38,136 bases of DNA, taken from the NCBI GenBank assembly GCA_964482055.1, contig CAYZVX010000018.1, positions 1 through 38,136 on the forward strand. The letters are read 5' to 3'. The notes below the pieces were generated by a model, which was not told where the DNA came from, made no database searches, and saw nothing but the letters and a program-made list of their open reading frames with translations. The translations under genes and the position numbers were made by a program. Shown piece after piece: positions 1-7,932 of the stretch (position 1 is its first letter; each line of letters begins with the position of its first letter). The stretch is from G020354085 sp964482055 (GTDB lineage Bacteria > Pseudomonadota > Gammaproteobacteria > Acidiferrobacterales > Sulfurifustaceae).

Positions 1-44
1 GGCCACCGCGGGGCACAGAGCCGGCTCGGCCCGCGCGCCTGTCG

Positions 45-980
45 TTGCCACACCGAACCGCGGCGCGCGGCGCCGAGACGCCGCCACCAGCGCGGCCGCT
101 GGTTGCCGAGAAGCTGCAAAAGGTCCTGGCGCGCGTTGGCATCGGCTCGCGGCGGCTGATCGAGCAATGGATAGCGCAGGGTCGCATCACGGTGAACGGC
201 GAGCCCGCCAAGCTCGGACAGCGCATCACGGCCCAGGACCGCGTCACCCTCGACGGTCGCATCATCCCCACCGTCGGTGTCACCCCCAAGTCGCGGGTGC
301 TCATCTACCACAAGCCGGAAGGCGAGGTGTGCACGCGCTCGGATCCGCAGGGGCGTCCGACCGTGTTTGATCACCTGCCGACGCTGCGCGCCAGCCGCTG
401 GATTCTGGTCGGGCGGCTCGACTTCAGCACCTCGGGCCTGCTGATCGTCACCAACGATGGCGAGCTGGCGCATCGCCTGATGCATCCCTCGCAGGAGATC
501 GAGCGCGAGTACGCGGTGCGTATCTTTGGCGAGGTCACGCCGCAGATGCTCGAGCAACTGCGCCAAGGCGTGCAACTCGAAGACGGGCTCGCGCGCTTCG
601 ACAGCATCGTCGACGCCGGCGGCAGCGGCAAGAACCGCTGGTACCACGTGACGCTCAGGGAAGGGCGCTACCGCGAGGTGCGGCGCATGTGGGAGGCGGT
701 GGGCGCCAACCTCTCGCGCTTGATCCGCGTGCGTTTCGGCAACGTCACGCTGCCGCGCCACGTGCGTCCCGGCCGCTTTGAAGACCTCGATCCCGAGGCC
801 ACCGCCGAGCTCTACCGCCTGGCGGGCCTGCCCCCGCCGGCCAGCGCACGCGCAGCGGCGGTTGCGCGATCGCGGGCGGTCAAGGGTGAGCAAACCGCGC
901 CGCGCGGACACGGCTGGGCGGAACGCGGTCGTGGCCGGACGCATGGCCCGCGCGATCGCGCCGGCCGCGGTCGGCGTTGA
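45..980 (+). CDS. rluB: 23S rRNA pseudouridine synthase, RluB/RsuA family
   Basis: Isomerises a uridine in 23S rRNA (position 2605 in E. coli RluB) to pseudouridine. The S4 RNA-binding domain starts near residue 23 (EKLQKVLARVGIGSRR). The catalytic motif GRLDFSTSGLL carries the nucleophilic Asp at about residue 126, and the family signature REGRYREVRRM follows. The C-terminal ~45 residues are a basic Arg/Gly/Ala-rich tail, as is common in RluB. The start used is TTG at 45, but the frame is open to the left edge, so the true start may lie outside the window. In many proteobacteria scpA-scpB precede this gene; that cannot be seen here. RluB rather than RluE/RluF is inferred from the S4 domain and the long basic tail. 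Confidence 0.88.
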   Translation: MPHRTAARGAETPPPARPLVAEKLQKVLARVGIGSRRLIEQWIAQGRITVNGEPAKLGQRITAQDRVTLDGRIIPTVGVTPKSRVLIYHKPEGEVCTRSDPQGRPTVFDHLPTLRASRWILVGRLDFSTSGLLIVTNDGELAHRLMHPSQEIEREYAVRIFGEVTPQMLEQLRQGVQLEDGLARFDSIVDAGGSGKNRWYHVTLREGRYREVRRMWEAVGANLSRLIRVRFGNVTLPRHVRPGRFEDLDPEATAELYRLAGLPPPASARAAAVARSRAVKGEQTAPRGHGWAERGRGRTHGPRDRAGRGRR

Positions 981-1103
981 GCAGGCCGGCGTGCGGCCCC
1001 GCGCGCGCTTTTCTCTCGACTGCCCAATCGACCCGGATAAGTTCTGTTGCCCGCTGCGGCGGCGACTGACGGGCTTTCCGGACCCGTAACTCACGTGTAA
1101 TAA

Positions 1104-1123
1104 ATTCTACACTTATGTAGAAT
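1104..1123. promoter_or_regulatory. Palindrome at the chrB start, candidate operator
   Basis: A perfect 8-bp inverted repeat, ATTCTACA-CTTA-TGTAGAAT, sits in an AT-rich island between rluB and chrB and overlaps the first possible chrB ATG at 1122. ChrB of Ochrobactrum tritici is established as a chromate-responsive repressor of its own operon. A symmetric site at the start of transcription or translation fits that role. Binding itself is inference. No convincing -35/-10 pair was found; weak TAATAA and TAGAAT hexamers lie at 1098 and 1118. Confidence 0.5.
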
Positions 1124-2099
1124 GTTAAACACGATGCATGCCGCGTCCCGGCCCGGTTGGATAAGCCTCGTGATCAGCCTGCCTGGAAAGCGCGGCACCG
1201 CGCGCATGCGCGTGTGGCGGGCGCTGAAGGGCGCAGGCGCGGCGGTGTTGCGTGACGGGGTGTACCTGTTGCCGGACAGCGCTGCGGCACGCGCCGCCTT
1301 CGAGGAGCAGGCGCAGGCCATACGCGCTGCGGGCGGGGTGGCGCACCTGCTGCCGCTCGATCAGGCGACGCGCGAGCAGGATGCGGCCTTCCGGGCGCTT
1401 TTTGATCGGGCCCCCGAGTACGCGGGCCTGATCGATCGGCTGTGCCGGCTGCGTGCGGGTTTATCGCGCCGCGGGTCTGCTGGCGTGCTGCGGGCGTTGC
1501 GCGTCCTGAAACGCGAGTACGCATCGGTGCAGGCCACCGATTATTTTCCGGGCGCGGCCGCGCGCCAGGCCGAGGAGCTGATCGCCGAGCTCGAGGCCAG
1601 CGTAAGCGCGCTCGGCTCGGAAGGGGAGCCAAGCATGCGCCTCGGCACCATCACGAGACTCGACCCGCGCGACTACCGTGGTCGCACATGGGCAACGCGT
1701 GCGCGCCCCTGGGTGGACCGCATGGCCTCGGGCTGGCTCATCAAGCGTTTCATCGATCCGAGGGCGCGGTTTATCTGGCTCAAGGATCCTAAGCGCTGTC
1801 CAAAACGCGCGCTCGGTTTCGATTTCGATGGCGCCACCTTTACGCACGTCGGCACGCGCGTGACCTTCGAGGTGCTGGCGGCGAGCTTTGGGTTGGAGGG
1901 TGACGCCGCGCTTATGCGCATCGGCGCCATCGTGCATTGTCTCGACGTCGGCGGGGCGCCGATCGTCGAGGCGCCGGGGCTGGCCGCGGTGCTGGCCGGG
2001 GCCCGGGCGCGGCTCCGTAGCGACGATGCCTTGCTCGCCGAGTCGGGCCGCATCTTCGATCACCTTTACAGCAGCTTCGCCGAGGAGCAGGAGAGCTAA
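1122..2099 (+). CDS. chrB: Chromate-responsive regulator ChrB
   Basis: Full-length ChrB, about 325 residues. The N-terminal half is the ChrB_N winged-helix-like region (LPGKRGTARMRVWRALK, then GAAVLRDGVYLLP). The C-terminal half is ChrB_C (ARPWVDRMASGWLIKRFIDP, then FEVLAASFGL and IGAIVHCLD). In Ochrobactrum, ChrB senses chromate and represses the chr operon; in other strains it is only known to be needed for full resistance. The start could be ATG 1122, inside the palindrome, or ATG 1134, which is closer to the usual start of homologues. The stop at 2097-2099 lies 2 bp before chrA, so the two genes are almost certainly co-transcribed. Family assignment is firm; DNA binding is inferred from homologues. 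Confidence 0.9.
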   Translation: MLNTMHAASRPGWISLVISLPGKRGTARMRVWRALKGAGAAVLRDGVYLLPDSAAARAAFEEQAQAIRAAGGVAHLLPLDQATREQDAAFRALFDRAPEYAGLIDRLCRLRAGLSRRGSAGVLRALRVLKREYASVQATDYFPGAAARQAEELIAELEASVSALGSEGEPSMRLGTITRLDPRDYRGRTWATRARPWVDRMASGWLIKRFIDPRARFIWLKDPKRCPKRALGFDFDGATFTHVGTRVTFEVLAASFGLEGDAALMRIGAIVHCLDVGGAPIVEAPGLAAVLAGARARLRSDDALLAESGRIFDHLYSSFAEEQES

Positions 2100-2101
2100 C
2101 G

Positions 2102-3469
2102 GTGTCTGCGACCGCGCCGACCGCCACGGCACCGGCACCGGTATCGCTGCGCGAGGCGTTCTGGTATTGGCTCAAGCTCGGTCTCATCAGCTTCGGCGGG
2201 CCGGCCGGCCAGATCTCAATGATGCACGCCGAGCTCGTCGAGAAGCGCCGCTGGATCAGCGAGCATCGTTTTCTGCATGCACTCAACTATTGCATGGTGC
2301 TGCCGGGTCCCGAGGCGCAGCAGCTCGCCACCTATATCGGCTGGCTGATGCACGGCGCCAAAGGCGGCATCATTGCGGGCACGCTGTTCGTGCTGCCGTC
2401 ACTCTTCATTCTGATTGCGCTCACCTGGATCTATCTCGCCTTCGGCGACGTGCCCGCGGTGGCCGGGGTGCTCTACGGCATCAAACCGGCGGTGACCGCG
2501 ATCGTCGTATTCGCCGCCTATCGCATCGGCTCACGTGCGCTCAAGAACGCCGTGCTTTGGGCGATGGCGGCCGCGGCCTTCGTCGCAATCTTCGCCTTCG
2601 ACGTGCCGTTCCCGGCCATTGTCGTTGCCGCCGCCGTGATCGGCTCGGTCGGCGGGCGCATAGCCCCGGACAAGTTCAGGTCGGGCGGACAACACGCCGG
2701 GGGCGAGAAGTCCTACGGGCCGGCGCTGATCGACGACCATACGCCAGTGCCCGAGCACGCGCGCTTCAAACCTACGCGCATGGCGATGTTTGCGATCGTC
2801 GGCCTGCTCATCTGGGGCGTCGTGATGACGGGACTCATCGCCCAGTTCGGTTGGAAAGGAACGCTCACGCAGATGAGCTGGTTTTTCACCAAGGCGGCGC
2901 TCGTGACCTTTGGCGGTGCCTACGCGGTGCTGCCCTACGTCTACCAGGGCGGTGTCGAGCACTACCAGTGGCTCACGGCGGCGCAGATGATCGACGGGCT
3001 TGCGCTCGGCGAAACCACGCCGGGACCGCTCATCATGGTAGTGGCATTCGTGGGTTTCGTTGGCGGATGGACCAAGGCGCTGTTCGGCCCCGAGTCGCTC
3101 GCGGCGGCGGGCATGGCGGGCGCCGTCGTGGCGACCTTTTTCACCTTTTTGCCGTCGTTCCTGTTCATTCTCGTCGGCGCGCCGGCGGTGGAGCGCACGC
3201 GCCATGAGCTCGCCTTCACCGCGCCGCTCACCGGCATCACCGCCGCGGTGGTCGGCGTGATCATCAACCTTGCAATGTTCTTCGCCTACCACGTGCTATG
3301 GCCGCAGGCGAGCGCGGCCGCGCCGTTCGGCGGGACCTTCGAGTGGTTCTCCCTCTTGATCGGTATCACGGCGTTCATCGCCATGTGGCGATTCAAGATC
3401 GGCATCATGCCGGTGATCGGCGCCTGCGCGCTCGCGGGTCTGGCCTACCGGCTGGTGATGATGGCGTAA
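2102..3469 (+). CDS. chrA: Chromate efflux transporter ChrA
   Basis: Long-chain (two-domain) CHR-family transporter of 455 residues that exports chromate across the inner membrane, driven by the proton motive force. The first CHR domain shows the signature LGLISFGGPAGQ, then the conserved EKRRWISEHRFLHAL and PGPEAQQLATYIGW. The second domain begins near residue 255 and shows AALVTFGGAYAVLPYV and LGETTPGPLIM. About ten hydrophobic segments are visible. The start is GTG 2102, with an AGGAGA ribosome site at 2088-2093 lying inside the end of chrB. The gene is intact, so the locus keeps at least one functional pump despite the decay of the second chrA downstream. Confidence 0.93.
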   Translation: MSATAPTATAPAPVSLREAFWYWLKLGLISFGGPAGQISMMHAELVEKRRWISEHRFLHALNYCMVLPGPEAQQLATYIGWLMHGAKGGIIAGTLFVLPSLFILIALTWIYLAFGDVPAVAGVLYGIKPAVTAIVVFAAYRIGSRALKNAVLWAMAAAAFVAIFAFDVPFPAIVVAAAVIGSVGGRIAPDKFRSGGQHAGGEKSYGPALIDDHTPVPEHARFKPTRMAMFAIVGLLIWGVVMTGLIAQFGWKGTLTQMSWFFTKAALVTFGGAYAVLPYVYQGGVEHYQWLTAAQMIDGLALGETTPGPLIMVVAFVGFVGGWTKALFGPESLAAAGMAGAVVATFFTFLPSFLFILVGAPAVERTRHELAFTAPLTGITAAVVGVIINLAMFFAYHVLWPQASAAAPFGGTFEWFSLLIGITAFIAMWRFKIGIMPVIGACALAGLAYRLVMMA

Positions 3470-3496
3470 CACGGCGAAAGCCGAAGGAAGCGTGTC

Positions 3497-3866
3497 ATGA
3501 GCGATGTGTCTTTCAGTGCACGTTGCCGTGAGGTCGCGCGGGTGTTTCTCAAGATCGGCGCCATGAGCTATGCCGGTCCGGCGACCATGGGTCTCATGCA
3601 GGTCGAGCTGCAAGAAAAGCGCGCGTGGCTGTCGAAGGAGCGCTTCCTCGAAGGTCTGGCGCTCGTCAACATGCTGCTGGGCGCGGGCGGACCCAGCCGG
3701 CATCTATATCGGGCATGCACGTACCGGCTGGTGAGGCGGGGCGCCGGCGGGACTGTGTTTTGTCGTGCTTGCGTTCTTCATCATGTCCAAGCTCGCCGGT
3801 ATGGCTGACCCGCGGCCGGGTTTGTCGGGCGACGGGTTCGTTGAAGACTACGGGGGATGCGTATGA
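3497..3866 (+). pseudogene. chrA: Remnant of a second chrA
   Basis: The first ~55 residues match the start of a CHR domain (FLKIGAMSYAGPATMGLM, EKRAWLSKERFLEG). Near 3685 the frame breaks. The continuation GIYIGHARTGW is read in another frame, meets an in-frame TGA in the position where homologues have a second Trp of TGWW, and then continues as GGAPAGLCFVVLAFFIM. After about 3785 no further transporter sequence is seen, so more than 80 percent of the family length is missing. The last open frame ends at TGA 3864-3866 and overlaps the ATG of the next gene. One frameshift, one nonsense codon and a 3' deletion together indicate a true pseudogene rather than one sequencing error. Confidence 0.8.
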
Positions 3867-4452
3867 CCTATCAGATGAAAGCCTTGTCCTGCGATCCAAC
3901 CCGGCTTAAGGAATTGTCGGAAAAGCTCATCGTCTCGCACTACGAGAATAACTACGGCGGTGCGGTGAAACGGCTCAACGCCATTACCGAGCAGCTGGCA
4001 AATCTTGATTTCGCCAAGGCACCGGCATTCGTGATCAACGGACTCAAGCGCGAGGAGCTGATCGCGACCAATTCCATGATTTTGCACGAGCTCTATTTCG
4101 ACGGGCTCGGCGAATCCACCGCCCCCGCCGGCAAGCTGGCCGATGCGATCAAGCGCGATTTCGGCAGTTTCGAGCGCTGGCAAGTCGAGTTTTCGTTCAT
4201 GGGAAAGGCGCAGGGCGCGGCTCCGGCTGGGCGCTGCTGACGTACTCGCGCCGCGACAGGAAACTCGTCAATCAATGGGCGGCGGATCACACGTGCAATC
4301 TTGCCGGCGCCACGCCGATTCTGGCGCTCGATATGTATGAACATTCTTACCACATGGACTACGGCGCCAGGGCCGCGACCTATGTCGACGCCAGCCTGAA
4401 CAACATCAACTGGGCAAATGTCGCCCGTTTATATGAGGAATGCGTGAAATGA
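3863..4452 (+). pseudogene. chrC: Fe/Mn superoxide dismutase (ChrC type), one frameshift
   Basis: Fe/Mn superoxide dismutase of the kind called ChrC in chromate operons; it would remove superoxide formed during chromate reduction. The start ATG 3863 has a GGGGGA site just upstream. The N-terminal part carries the metal ligands His26 (VSHYENNYGG) and His75 (SMILHELYF). At about 4207-4225 the frame shifts by one base: homologues read GKAQGGGSGW, but here GCGGGC appears as GCGGC, giving a premature TGA at 4238-4240. The other frame continues cleanly as SGWALLTY, then LDMYEHSYHMDYG with the Asp and His ligands, to TGA 4450-4452. All four ligands survive, so the gene is either very freshly broken or has a single-base error in a G run. 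Confidence 0.82.
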
Positions 4453-4775
4453 GCCGGACCATTACCCCGAACGATCTGAAGCCGCTGTTGGAGAAGCGCG
4501 CCGTTACTGTGCTTGATGTGCGGCGCCAGAACGATTTCGAAGCCGACCAGGTGAAGTTGCCGGGTGCGCAATGGCGCAACCCGGAGCAGATGGCGGAGTG
4601 GAGCAGGACCCTGTCTCAAGACCAGCAGGTCGTGATCTATTGCGCGCGCGGCGGTTCGGTCAGCAATTCCGTGCTCGACCATTTGCTCGGCCAGGGGATC
4701 AAGGCGCGTTACATCGAGGGTGGCATCGAGGCCTGGAAGGCCGCTGGCGGCGCGACGGTGTCCAAATCGCCATGA
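4449..4775 (+). CDS. chrE: Rhodanese-domain protein, ChrE-like
   Basis: Single-domain rhodanese of 108 residues. The domain starts at about residue 8; VLDVRRQNDFEADQVKLPGA is the typical first motif. The active-site loop YCARGGS places the catalytic cysteine at residue 65, and GGIEAWKAAGG closes the fold. The ATG at 4449 overlaps the SOD stop as ATGA and has GAGGAA at 4435-4440; an upstream in-frame ATG at 4440 is less likely because it would lie on that ribosome site. Rhodanese genes named chrE occur in the Cupriavidus metallidurans chromate cluster; the sulfur acceptor is not known. Its own stop overlaps the next start, so translation is likely coupled. Confidence 0.85.
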   Translation: MSRTITPNDLKPLLEKRAVTVLDVRRQNDFEADQVKLPGAQWRNPEQMAEWSRTLSQDQQVVIYCARGGSVSNSVLDHLLGQGIKARYIEGGIEAWKAAGGATVSKSP

Positions 4776-5215
4776 AATGGGTCACGCGCGAACGTCCTAA
4801 GATCGACCGCGTCGCCTGCCCGTGGCTGATCGCGCGCTTCATCGATCCACACGCCGAGTTTCTGTACGTGCCGGCAGCCGAGGTCATGAAAGTCGCGGCC
4901 GCGCAGGGTGCTATCCCATACGATGTACCGGGCGTGGAATACGGTCATGTCGGTGAACGCTGCTCGTTCGATGCCTTCCTGGCGAAACACAATCTGACCG
5001 ACCCCGCGCTGCACCGGCTGGCAGCGATCGTGCGTGGTGCCGACACCGGCCGGAGCGATCTCACACCGCAATCCGCCGGCCTGCTGGCGATCTCGCTCGG
5101 GCTGTCGCACAACTTCGCGGATGACCACGAGATGCTTGCGCAAGGCCTGGTGATCTACGACGCGCTTTACTCGTGGTGCCGCGAGCCCCAGTCGGATTCC
5201 CACGGTCGTCGGTAG
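4772..5215 (+). CDS. Stand-alone ChrB C-terminal domain protein
   Basis: A 147-residue protein equal to the C-terminal half of ChrB without the N-terminal winged-helix part. Shared landmarks with the full ChrB of this locus are RPKIDRVACPWLIARFIDP at the start, FDAFLAKHNL and LAAIVRGAD in the middle, and IYDALYSW at the end. The frame is open further upstream, but the ATG at 4772 overlaps the chrE stop as ATGA and begins exactly at the domain edge, so it is the likely start. The locus thus holds two copies of this domain, one with and one without the DNA-binding half. A role in chromate sensing or reduction is inferred from position only. Confidence 0.85.
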   Translation: MKWVTRERPKIDRVACPWLIARFIDPHAEFLYVPAAEVMKVAAAQGAIPYDVPGVEYGHVGERCSFDAFLAKHNLTDPALHRLAAIVRGADTGRSDLTPQSAGLLAISLGLSHNFADDHEMLAQGLVIYDALYSWCREPQSDSHGRR

Positions 5216-5231
5216 GAAACTCCCGTCTGAC

Positions 5232-6449
5232 ATGCGCGGCACGCCGGACCGGCAGATCCTGTACGCCACGGCGTTCCTGCGCGCGGTGGCGACCGGGCTC
5301 ATGGGCGTGCTGCTGGGCCTTTACCTCGCACGCCTGGAATTCTCGGCCTTCGCGGTGGGTTTGGTGATCGGCGCGGGGCTGACCGGCGCGGGTGTCTCGG
5401 CACTGATCGTCACCTTCTTCGGCGATCGTCTTGGGCGCCGGCGGGCGTTGCTGATCCTGGCGCTGCTCGCCACCGTGGGCGGCGCGGCGCTCGCCTTTGC
5501 GAGCCATGTGGCCATGGCGGCAGCCGCGGCCTTCCTCGGCATGGTGAACGGGGCGGGGCGCGACCGTGCCGCTGCTTTGGTGCTCGAGCAGGCGGTGCTG
5601 CCGCAGACCACGAGCCACGCGAGTCGAACCCAGGTGTTTGCCTGGTACAACGTATTGCAGGACATCGGTCACGCCATCGGTGGCTTGCTCGCGGCGCTGC
5701 CGACGCTGCTGCGTGCCGCCGGGGTGGAGGAGCTCACCGGCTATCAGGCCACCATCGGACTCTACGTTGCCCTGTATGCCTTGACGGGACTGTTCTATGT
5801 GGGGCTGACACCCGCCGTCGAGCTGGCGCGGCCGCGCAACCTGCTCGAGCGGCGCATCTCCCCGAAGAGCCGAAACGTGGTGTGGCGCATTTCGACGTTG
5901 TTCGCGGTGGACGCGCTGGCCGGCGGATTTCTCGGCACGGCATTGCTGTCGTATTTTTTCTTCGAGCGCTTCGGTGCCGCTGAGGCCACTATTGCGACAC
6001 TGTTCTTCCTGGCACGCGGGGCGAACGCGATCTCGCATCTGGCGGCGGCCTGGCTGGCGCGCAAGATCGGCCTCATCAACACGATGGTGTTCACGCACAT
6101 CCCGGCGAGCATCTTTCTCATGCTGCTCGCCGCCGCGCCCCAGTTCTGGATGGCAGTGGTGTTGTTCCTGGCGCGCGAGCTGCTAGTGGAAATGGATGTT
6201 CCCACGCGCCAGTCGTATGTGATGGCAGTGGTGGGACCGCACGAGCGCACCTATGCGTCCGGCATCACGGGACTGGTACGCCTCGGCGGCTGGGCGACCG
6301 GCCCGTTCATCGCCGGGGCGCTGATGCAGGGCGTGTCGCTCGCCGCACCCCTGTTCGTCGGTGCGGCGATGAAGATCGGCTATGACCTCATGCTGTGGCG
6401 ATCGTTTCGCGATCTCAAACCGCCGGAAGAGCGGGGCGCGAAGGACTGA
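5232..6449 (+). CDS. Major facilitator superfamily transporter in the chromate locus
   Basis: A 405-residue MFS transporter with about twelve hydrophobic segments. The loop between segments 2 and 3 carries the MFS signature FGDRLGRRRALL at about residues 63-75, and a long hydrophilic linker (ARPRNLLERRISPKSRN) divides the two halves near residue 205. The ATG at 5232 follows the ChrB_C gene by 16 bp, with AGGAA at 5215-5219. MFS genes are often found at the end of chr clusters, but the substrate cannot be read from sequence. It could equally export a sulfur or metabolic compound. It ends 29 bp before the convergent CNNM gene. Confidence 0.85.
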   Translation: MRGTPDRQILYATAFLRAVATGLMGVLLGLYLARLEFSAFAVGLVIGAGLTGAGVSALIVTFFGDRLGRRRALLILALLATVGGAALAFASHVAMAAAAAFLGMVNGAGRDRAAALVLEQAVLPQTTSHASRTQVFAWYNVLQDIGHAIGGLLAALPTLLRAAGVEELTGYQATIGLYVALYALTGLFYVGLTPAVELARPRNLLERRISPKSRNVVWRISTLFAVDALAGGFLGTALLSYFFFERFGAAEATIATLFFLARGANAISHLAAAWLARKIGLINTMVFTHIPASIFLMLLAAAPQFWMAVVLFLARELLVEMDVPTRQSYVMAVVGPHERTYASGITGLVRLGGWATGPFIAGALMQGVSLAAPLFVGAAMKIGYDLMLWRSFRDLKPPEERGAKD

Positions 6450-6478
6450 CCGCGCCGCGCCGCCCATTCACGGTCCGA

Positions 6479-7789
6479 TTAGGATTCGCGCGCCCCGCGC
6501 TTCGCCGCTTGGCGCCGCGGTGTAACCAGCACGCGGTCGATGCGCTTACCGTCCATGTCGACCACCTCGAATTGCCAATCGTCCCAGTCGAACCGCTCGC
6601 CCACGGCCGGGACGCGCCCGAGGCGCGCCAGCACGAACCCGCTCAGTGTATGGTAGGCGTCGGTCTCTTCACCGGGCAGCGTGCCGACACCGAGCGCCTC
6701 CTTCAATTCCTGCACACCGAGCATGCCGTCGAGCAGCCATGAGCCATCCGGTCGCTGCACGACCATCGGCTCGGCCTGCTCGCGCTCGGTGGGCAGCGCG
6801 CCGACCACGGCCTCGAGCATGTCATGCAGGGTGACGACACCCTTGATCTCGCCGGCGGCGCCGATCAGGTGCGCCAGGTGCACGGGCGAGGTCTTGAACA
6901 TCTCGAGCACCCGTAGCGGGGACGCCGACAGCGGCACCTGCAGCGCCGGACGCATGATCGCGGCGAAATCAAGCCGGCCGTCGAGCGATTGGACGAGCAG
7001 ATCCTTCGCCTGCACCACGCCCTCGATCCGCTCGAGGCTACCGCGCGCCACCGGGTACAGGGTGTGTGGATGCATGCGCAGCGTGCCCAGGTTCTCCTCC
7101 AGTGTCTTGTCGAGATCGAGCCAGGCGATATCTGCGCGCGGCGTCATGAGCATGCTCAGGCTGCGGCCGGCCAGGCGCATGACGTTCTTGAGCAGATCCT
7201 GCTCGGCGCGCAGGAAGATGCCGGCGCGGGTGCCTTCCTCGATGAGGGACTGGATCTCCTCTTCGGTCACCGGCGGTTCGGCCGACACCCGTACGCGCAG
7301 CAGGCGCAGCACCGCCTCCACGGAGAGGCTGAGCAGGCGCACGGCCGGACGCATGGCGCGCGCGAGCAACGACATCGACTGGGCCACGGTACGAGCGATC
7401 GATTCGGCGCGCAGCAAGGCAAGTCGCTTGGGCACCAGTTCGCCGATCACCAGCGAGAAATAGGTGATCGCCACCACGACGATGGCCAGCGCGATTGCGT
7501 CGGCGTAGCGGGCGAGCGCGGGGATTCCCACGAGGTAGTCGGCGATATCGTCCGCGAGCACGGCTTCGCCGACCGCTCCGGCGAGCACGCCGATCAGAGT
7601 GATACCGATCTGGATGGTGGACAAGAACTCGTTGGGTCGTCCGCGCAGGGCCAGGGCAGTGGCGGCCTTCTCGTCGCCCTGTTTGGCCCATTGGCGCAGC
7701 CGTGTCGGGCGCGCCGAGACAACGGCAATCTCCGACATCGCGAAAAAACCATTGATGACAATCAACAGGACGATGGCGAGCGCTTCCAT
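6479..7789 (-). CDS. CNNM/CBS-domain membrane protein (HlyC/CorC, UPF0053 family)
   Basis: Membrane protein of 436 residues in the TlyC/CorC/CNNM family, linked to Mg or Co ion transport; the hemolysin label for this family is historical. Domains in order: the CNNM transmembrane domain (residues 1-180; NGFFAMSEIAVVSARPTRLRQ is diagnostic), a CBS pair (about 205-325; MTPRADIAWLDLD and GVVTLHDMLEAVVG), and a C-terminal CorC_HlyC domain (about 345-425; DGSWLLDGML and TLSGFVLARLGRVPAVGE). ATG 7789 is chosen because homologues begin with MEALAIVLL-like residues and a GGGGGA site lies just upstream. A longer frame from 7846 adds 19 unrelated residues. Confidence 0.9.
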   Translation of the reverse strand: MEALAIVLLIVINGFFAMSEIAVVSARPTRLRQWAKQGDEKAATALALRGRPNEFLSTIQIGITLIGVLAGAVGEAVLADDIADYLVGIPALARYADAIALAIVVVAITYFSLVIGELVPKRLALLRAESIARTVAQSMSLLARAMRPAVRLLSLSVEAVLRLLRVRVSAEPPVTEEEIQSLIEEGTRAGIFLRAEQDLLKNVMRLAGRSLSMLMTPRADIAWLDLDKTLEENLGTLRMHPHTLYPVARGSLERIEGVVQAKDLLVQSLDGRLDFAAIMRPALQVPLSASPLRVLEMFKTSPVHLAHLIGAAGEIKGVVTLHDMLEAVVGALPTEREQAEPMVVQRPDGSWLLDGMLGVQELKEALGVGTLPGEETDAYHTLSGFVLARLGRVPAVGERFDWDDWQFEVVDMDGKRIDRVLVTPRRQAAKRGARES

Positions 7790-7932
7790 GGGGTCCCCCG
7801 GATCAGCCAGCCAGTGCGGCTGTGTCGAAGCGCGCATTCTAACCATGCCACGGTCCAGGCGTTCGACTGCTCCTCGGCGCCTGCACCATCCTTGCGCAGC
7901 ATGTGCGGGCTGAGCGGTAATAGCGACCAGTC

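Noticed and set aside
2531..3292. 253-codon frame on the minus strand inside chrA
   Set aside because: Shadow of the GC-rich coding strand; rich in Arg, Gly, His and Glu with no domain.
4571..4771. 67-residue N-terminal extension of the ChrB_C protein
   Set aside because: It lies within chrE in another frame; ATG 4772 overlaps the chrE stop and matches the domain start.
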